Source: JAOTWJ01 sp036398175
GTDB lineage: Bacteria; Gemmatimonadota; Gemmatimonadetes; Gemmatimonadales; GWC2-71-9
DNA: 8,770 nt
NCBI GenBank assembly: GCA_036398175.1
Contig: DASWHL010000074.1
Span: 1-8,770, forward strand
Reading direction: 5' to 3'
The translations under genes were made by a program, and so were the position numbers. The notes beneath the pieces were generated by a model. That model ran no database searches. It had not been told where the DNA came from and was given only the letters and a program-made list of their open reading frames with translations. Below, in pieces: positions 5,738-8,770 of the stretch. Numbering within the stretch: position 1 is the stretch's first letter; each line of letters opens with the position of its first letter.

Positions 5738-7140
5738 ACCCCGCCCTCATCAAGCTCTTCTATCTTCTGGCCGCGGTGATGTTCATCGTGGGCCTGAAGC
5801 GGCTGAGCTCGCCGCGAACCGCGCGGTCCGGCAACTGGATCGGCGCCCTCGGCATGTTGATTGCCATCGTGGCGACCGTCGTCTTCACGGGCATCCTGAC
5901 GTGGCAGATGGTGATCATCGGCCTGATCATCGGGTCGCTGATCGGCGGCGTGCTGGCGAAGACTGTCAAGATGACGGCCATGCCCGAGATGGTGGCGTTG
6001 CTCAACGGGTTCGGCGGCGGCGCGTCCGCCGTGGTGGCCGCCGCGGAGTTCCTGTCGCCGGTGAGCCACGTGGGCGTGGGCGCGCCGTTCCACATCAACC
6101 TGACCGTGGGGCTCAGCGTGCTCGTGGGGGCGCTCACGTTCTCCGGCAGCATCATCGCGTTCCTCAAGCTCCGCGAGTGGATCACGGGACGCGCGGTCAC
6201 CTATCCCCTCCAGAAGACCCTGAACGGGCTGCTCCTGGTCGCCACGGTGACGGTCATCGTCGGGCTGGTGGTGCGGCCCGAGCTGGCCTGGCTGTTCGCG
6301 ATTCTGGCCGGGTTGGCGTTCCTGCTGGGCATCCTGTCGGTCATTCCGATCGGCGGGGCGGACATGCCGGTGGTGATCTCGCTGCTGAACTCCTACTCGG
6401 GCATCGCCGCGGCCATGACCGGGTTCGTGATCAACAACGAGGGTCTGGTCGTGAGCGGCGCGCTCGTGGGGGCCGCGGGACTCATCCTCACGAACATCAT
6501 GTGCAAGGCCATGAACCGCTCGCTCGCGAACGTGCTGTTCGGGGCGTTCGGGGCGACGGTGCAGCAGATCGGCCCGGGCGGGGGAGCCGCCGCGGCCGGC
6601 AGCAAGACCTACCGGGAGATCACTCACGAGGATTGCGCCATGATGCTGGCGTACTCGAAGCTCGTGATCGTCGCACCGGGGTACGGTCTGGCGGTGGCGC
6701 AGGCGCAGCACCAGGTCCGCGAGCTGGCGGAGCTGCTGGAGAAGCGCGGCGTGGAAGTGAAGTACGCGATCCATCCGGTGGCGGGCCGCATGCCGGGCCA
6801 CATGAACGTGCTGCTGGCCGAGGCCAACGTGCCGTACGACCAGCTGCTCGACATGGACACCATCAATCCGGAGTTCGACCGCACCGACGTGGTGCTCGTG
6901 ATCGGGGCCAACGACGTCGTCAACCCGGCGGCCCGGAACGACACGAGCAGCCCGATCTACGGGATGCCCATCCTGGACGTGGACCACGCGCAGAACGTGA
7001 TCGTGCTGAAGCGGTCCATGCGGCCGGGGTTCGCGGGCATTGACAACGCCCTCTTCTACGAGCCGCGCACCCGGATGCTGTTCGGGGACGCCAAGGACTC
7101 GATGAAGAAGCTGGTGTCGGAGACCAAGAACGTGGAGTGA
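5734..7140 (+). CDS. pntB: NAD(P) transhydrogenase subunit beta (dII helices plus NADP(H)-binding dIII)
   Basis: This 468-aa protein is the full-length beta subunit. Residues ~1-265 hold about nine hydrophobic helices forming most of the proton channel, with family segments MPEMVALLNGFGG, GADMPVVISLLNSYSG and NIMCKAMNRS. Residues ~290-468 are domain III, which binds NADP(H) tightly: the GYGLAVAQAQ nucleotide loop (G316-x-G318), IHPVAGRMPGHMNVLLAEA, DMDTIN, VIGAND (D394) and the K426-R427-S428 motif that contacts the 2'-phosphate. The complex uses the inward proton flow to drive NADH + NADP+ to NAD+ + NADPH. The ATG at 5734 is chosen for its 4-base overlap with pntAB; an upstream in-frame ATG at 5620 would lie deep inside pntAB. 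No terminator is seen before the next promoter candidate, so some read-through into the following module is possible. Confidence 0.97.
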   Translation: MNPALIKLFYLLAAVMFIVGLKRLSSPRTARSGNWIGALGMLIAIVATVVFTGILTWQMVIIGLIIGSLIGGVLAKTVKMTAMPEMVALLNGFGGGASAVVAAAEFLSPVSHVGVGAPFHINLTVGLSVLVGALTFSGSIIAFLKLREWITGRAVTYPLQKTLNGLLLVATVTVIVGLVVRPELAWLFAILAGLAFLLGILSVIPIGGADMPVVISLLNSYSGIAAAMTGFVINNEGLVVSGALVGAAGLILTNIMCKAMNRSLANVLFGAFGATVQQIGPGGGAAAAGSKTYREITHEDCAMMLAYSKLVIVAPGYGLAVAQAQHQVRELAELLEKRGVEVKYAIHPVAGRMPGHMNVLLAEANVPYDQLLDMDTINPEFDRTDVVLVIGANDVVNPAARNDTSSPIYGMPILDVDHAQNVIVLKRSMRPGFAGIDNALFYEPRTRMLFGDAKDSMKKLVSETKNVE

Positions 7141-7169
7141 GCCGCGTCGCCGCTGGGGCCCGAGACTGC

Positions 7170-7175
7170 TACATT
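7170..7175 (+). promoter_or_regulatory. Candidate -10 box for the two-gene module
   Basis: GCTACATTAGCG contains TACATT, 6 bases before the ATG at 7182. Transcription would begin at or next to the A of the ATG, giving a leaderless mRNA. No Shine-Dalgarno sequence is present between 7141 and 7181, which agrees with this. Confidence 0.5.
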
Positions 7176-7181
7176 AGCGGC

Positions 7182-7454
7182 ATGAAGCACGCGGAACTGC
7201 CCGGCGGTGACCTGGTCGCGTCCGGCCTCGAGGATCTGGCGCGGGGCGTCGAGTCGGTGCCGGCCCTCCTGGTCTCGGTGGGCGCGCCACGCCTGCGGCG
7301 CCTCGGGGTGCTCGTGCCCGGGACGCTGCCGGACGCCGAGCACCGGCTCTACGCGCGGCTGGCGGCGGACGAGCCGGACGCCGCGCACTCGCGCTACAAC
7401 GCGCTGATCCGCCGGCTCGTGAGCTTCGAGCGCGCCGCCGCATGCGGGAGCTAG
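7182..7454 (+). CDS. Small conserved-looking protein, possible antitoxin partner
   Basis: This 90-aa soluble protein has no signal peptide. It is mainly helical by appearance. Its most distinctive segments are GLEDLARGVESVPALLVS, the basic APRLRRLGV, and the C-terminal AHSRYNALIRRLVSFERA. I recall similar small proteins placed before nucleotidyltransferase-like genes in other high-GC bacteria, but I cannot name a verified family. It has no obvious DNA-binding helix-turn-helix. The start at ATG 7182 is chosen because of the -10 box directly upstream and a lack of any ribosome site; an upstream in-frame GTG at 7137 is inside pntB. The last 13 bases overlap the next gene, which suggests co-translation and a shared function. 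An antitoxin role is inference from this arrangement only. Confidence 0.75.
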   Translation: MKHAELPGGDLVASGLEDLARGVESVPALLVSVGAPRLRRLGVLVPGTLPDAEHRLYARLAADEPDAAHSRYNALIRRLVSFERAAACGS

Positions 7455-7963
7455 CGGACGCGGGCCGCATCCGCCGGTTCATGGAGCGGCTGGCCCGCGC
7501 CGCCGACGCGGAGGCGCGCGTGTACTTCACCGGGGGTGCCACCGCGGTCCTGTATGGCTGGAGATCCACGACCATTGACGTGGACGTGAAGCTCGTTCCG
7601 GAGCGCGACGCCCTGCTCCGGGCCCTCCCAACGATCAAAGAAGAACTGCACCTGAACGTCGAGTTGGCGTCGCCCGCGGACTTCATCCCGGTCCCGGCCG
7701 GGTGGGAGGAGCGGAGTCCGTTCCTCGTCCAGATTGGCCGGATCGGGTTTTATCACTTCGACCTCTACGCCCAGGCGCTGGCCAAGGTCGAGCGGGCGCA
7801 TGCCCAGGACGTCCAGGACGTGCAGGAGCTGCGGGCACGGAACCTCATAGATGGCCCGACCGCGCTTGCCTATTTCGAGCGCGTCGAGCCCGAGCTGTTC
7901 CGCTTTCCGGCTGTTGACGGGCCGTCGTTTCGCCGGGCTGTGGAAGCCACGTTCCAGACCTAG
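7442..7963 (+). CDS. DUF6036-type nucleotidyltransferase-like protein, possible toxin
   Basis: This 173-aa protein resembles the nucleotidyltransferase-fold proteins of the DUF6036 / AbiEii-like group. Near the N-terminus, YFTGGATAVLYGWRSTTIDVDV gives the glycine pair (G31, G32) and the D46-x-D48 metal-binding pair expected of a minimal nucleotidyltransferase core. Farther on are HFDLYAQ (a possible third acidic residue) and ALAKVERAHAQDVQDVQEL, the K-x(n)-R-x-x-D-x-x-D helix typical of this group, then NLID. Related enzymes transfer nucleotides to RNA or protein, and several act as toxins, but activity here is not shown. The ATG at 7442 overlaps the 90-aa gene by 13 bases. A GC-rich hairpin with a short T tract follows 21 bases after the stop. 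With its neighbour it forms a self-contained two-gene transcription unit. Confidence 0.8.
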   Translation: MRELADAGRIRRFMERLARAADAEARVYFTGGATAVLYGWRSTTIDVDVKLVPERDALLRALPTIKEELHLNVELASPADFIPVPAGWEERSPFLVQIGRIGFYHFDLYAQALAKVERAHAQDVQDVQELRARNLIDGPTALAYFERVEPELFRFPAVDGPSFRRAVEATFQT

Positions 7964-7984
7964 TGCGCTCCGACGGCCCGCCGC

Positions 7985-8009
7985 GGGCCGCGTCCAACCG
8001 CGGCCCTTT
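7985..8009 (+). terminator. Hairpin terminator after the two-gene module
   Basis: GGGCCGCG (7985-7992) pairs perfectly with CGCGGCCC (7999-8006) around the loop TCCAAC, followed by TTTC. The 8-bp GC-only stem is strong but the T tract is short. Its tract reaches into the arfB stop codon. A second, mutually exclusive 7-bp stem (7974-7980 with 7984-7990) shares its right arm with the left arm of this one. Confidence 0.6.
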
Positions 8010-8416
8010 CAGTCGTCCGCGGGCTCGCGCCGCTCCTGTTTCCGGGTCGCCCGACGCCGTTTCGTCTCGAGGCGCCGCTCCACCGCGGCTTTCGGGGGAC
8101 GCGTCCGCTTCCGCGGTTTCGGTACGTGGAGCGCGCGGCGCACGGTCCCTTGCAGCCGTTCGATCGCGGTCTCGAGATTGCGACGCTGGCTCCGGGACGC
8201 GTCGGATACGACCCGGAGCCGCCCGCGACCGTCGAGCCGCGCGGCCAGCGTGGCCAGCAGCCGGGACCGCTGGGCGTCCGTGAGGGACGGGCTGGCGGCC
8301 ACGTCCCAGACCACCTCGATCCTGGTCGAGGCCTTGTTGACGTGCTGGCCGCCGGGCCCACCCGCGCGGGTGGCGCGGATCCGCAGCTCGGTCTCGGGGA
8401 CGGCGTACGACGACAT
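8009..8416 (-). CDS. arfB: Peptidyl-tRNA hydrolase ArfB (ribosome rescue factor)
   Basis: This 135-aa protein is a full-length ArfB (YaeJ)-type rescue factor, close to the usual ~140 residues. The catalytic loop is R-A-G-G-P-G-G-Q-H-V-N-K-A-S-T with the GGQ at G22-G23-Q24, which enters the ribosomal peptidyl transferase centre and releases the stalled peptide. No codon-recognition domain is present. The C-terminal tail (about 96-133) is rich in Lys and Arg and includes V-E-R-R-L-E-x-K-R-R-R, matching the segment that lies in the empty mRNA channel of stalled ribosomes. The ATG at 8416 is the only fitting start; it lies 5 bases after a -10-like box, so the mRNA is probably leaderless. The gene converges on the two-gene module and diverges from the patatin gene. 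Confidence 0.95.
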   Translation of the reverse strand: MSSYAVPETELRIRATRAGGPGGQHVNKASTRIEVVWDVAASPSLTDAQRSRLLATLAARLDGRGRLRVVSDASRSQRRNLETAIERLQGTVRRALHVPKPRKRTRPPKAAVERRLETKRRRATRKQERREPADD

Positions 8417-8421
8417 TCCGA

Positions 8422-8427
8422 AAGGTA
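8422..8427 (-). promoter_or_regulatory. Candidate -10 box for arfB
   Basis: On the minus strand the sequence is GCTACCTTTCGGA followed directly by the ATG. TACCTT ends 5 bases before the start codon, so transcription should begin at about the first base of arfB. No Shine-Dalgarno sequence is visible. Confidence 0.5.
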
Positions 8428-8442
8428 GCGCGGGCCCGCGCT
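8427..8442. promoter_or_regulatory. 16-bp perfect palindrome between divergent promoters
   Basis: AGCGCGGGCCCGCGCT is a perfect inverted repeat with no spacer. It touches the arfB -10 box and lies 21 bp upstream of the patatin -10 box. Its position within the -10/-35 spacer of arfB would suit an operator, though GC-only palindromes also arise by chance in such a genome. Confidence 0.3.
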
Positions 8443-8463
8443 GGCTGACGCGACGGACTCCGC

Positions 8464-8469
8464 TATCTT
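8464..8469 (+). promoter_or_regulatory. Candidate -10 box for the patatin-like gene
   Basis: CGCTATCTTCCGC contains TATCTT with 10 bases between it and the GTG at 8480. The expected leader is about 3-4 bases and contains no Shine-Dalgarno sequence. TGAC at 8446-8449 is too close to serve as a normally spaced -35. Confidence 0.5.
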
Positions 8470-8479
8470 CCGCCCCATC

Positions 8480-8770
8480 GTGTCTCCCTCGTCCACGGCT
8501 CTCGTGCTCTCGGGCGGCGGCGCCCGCGCGGCGTATCAGGTCGGAGCGCTTGCCGCCCTGGCGGAGATCGCGCCGGGCCTCGAGACGCCGATCATCACCG
8601 GGGTCTCGGCGGGCGCGATCAATGCCGTGTCGCTGGCGGCCCACCGCGGTCCGATGGGGGCGTCGGTCGCGGCGCTGTGGCGCGATTGGGAGCGCCTGGA
8701 GGCCCGACACGTGTTCGGCATGCGCCCAGGCTCGCTGGTCGGCGGCGTGGCCCGGCTGGCGTTCCGGGCC
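8480..8770 (+). CDS. Patatin-like phospholipase, N-terminal fragment (3' end outside window)
   Basis: The visible 97 residues begin a patatin-like serine acylhydrolase. The oxyanion-hole loop is SGGGARAAYQ (G12-G13-G14-x-R16), preceded by the strand TALVLS. The nucleophile elbow is G41-V-S43-A-G45, with S43 as the catalytic serine, followed by AINAVSLA. The Asp of the Ser-Asp dyad would lie beyond the window. Relatives cleave fatty acids from phospholipids in bacteria, either as housekeeping lipid hydrolases (RssA/YlbK-like) or as secreted effectors. No signal peptide is seen, and the short N-terminus suggests the cytoplasmic housekeeping type. The GTG at 8480 is chosen because it leaves the usual six-to-eight residues before the glycine motif and lies just after a -10 box. 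Confidence 0.9.
   Translation, partial: MSPSSTALVLSGGGARAAYQVGALAALAEIAPGLETPIITGVSAGAINAVSLAAHRGPMGASVAALWRDWERLEARHVFGMRPGSLVGGVARLAFRA

Noticed and set aside
5374..6987. 537-codon open frame on the minus strand
   Set aside because: It lies antisense to pntB with His/Arg/Asp-rich low-quality composition. The plus-strand PntB sequence is full length and motif-complete.
1..8770. tRNA, rRNA, CRISPR array, insertion sequence or prophage
   Set aside because: No cloverleaf, spaced direct repeats, transposase or phage-like motifs were found on either strand. Nearly all sequence is accounted for by the listed genes.

Overview
The window is a dense, GC-rich bacterial chromosome segment. Nearly every base is coding and many neighbouring genes overlap by a few bases. 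No RNA gene, insertion sequence, phage gene or CRISPR array is visible. The lineage cannot be fixed from sequence alone. The high GC, the split three-gene transhydrogenase and a recurring TAnnTT-type -10 box close to start codons (a form known from Bacteroidota-like sigma factors) would suit a Gemmatimonadota-like organism. That assignment is an inference with low confidence.

Layout. (1) 3-1466, plus strand: the C-terminal end of an OsmC-family peroxiredoxin, a DUF971 small Cys-rich protein coupled to it by a GTGA overlap, and, one base later, a YdjM-like membrane hydrolase. (2) 1470-1940, minus strand: an unrecognised 156-aa protein, converging on the hydrolase gene with only 3 bp between the stops. 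(3) 1941-2155: a divergent intergenic region with one promoter candidate for each direction and a small hairpin. (4) 2156-7140, plus strand: a five-gene unit, moaA - collagen-like lipoprotein - pntAA - pntAB - pntB, in which all four junctions are 4-base start/stop overlaps. (5) 7182-7963: a two-gene module of a 90-aa protein overlapping a nucleotidyltransferase-like (DUF6036-type) protein, possibly a toxin-antitoxin pair, followed by a hairpin terminator. (6) 8009-8416, minus strand: arfB, a ribosome-rescue hydrolase. (7) 8480-8770, plus strand: the N-terminus of a patatin-like phospholipase, divergent from arfB across a 63-bp region holding a 16-bp perfect palindrome.

How the parts fit together. 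The Pnt proteins form the proton-driven transhydrogenase that makes NADPH from NADH. MoaA starts molybdenum cofactor synthesis. The lipoprotein between them carries long Gly-X-Y (collagen-like) runs and has no known partner in either pathway. Its tight translational coupling to both neighbours is the most unexpected feature of the window. Each of the five genes that cannot rely on an upstream gene for transcription (the minus-strand 156-aa gene, moaA, the 90-aa gene, arfB and the patatin gene) has a TA[C/T][C/A]TT box 5-28 bases before its start codon. In four of these the box is so close that the mRNA should be leaderless or nearly so, and those genes lack a good Shine-Dalgarno sequence.
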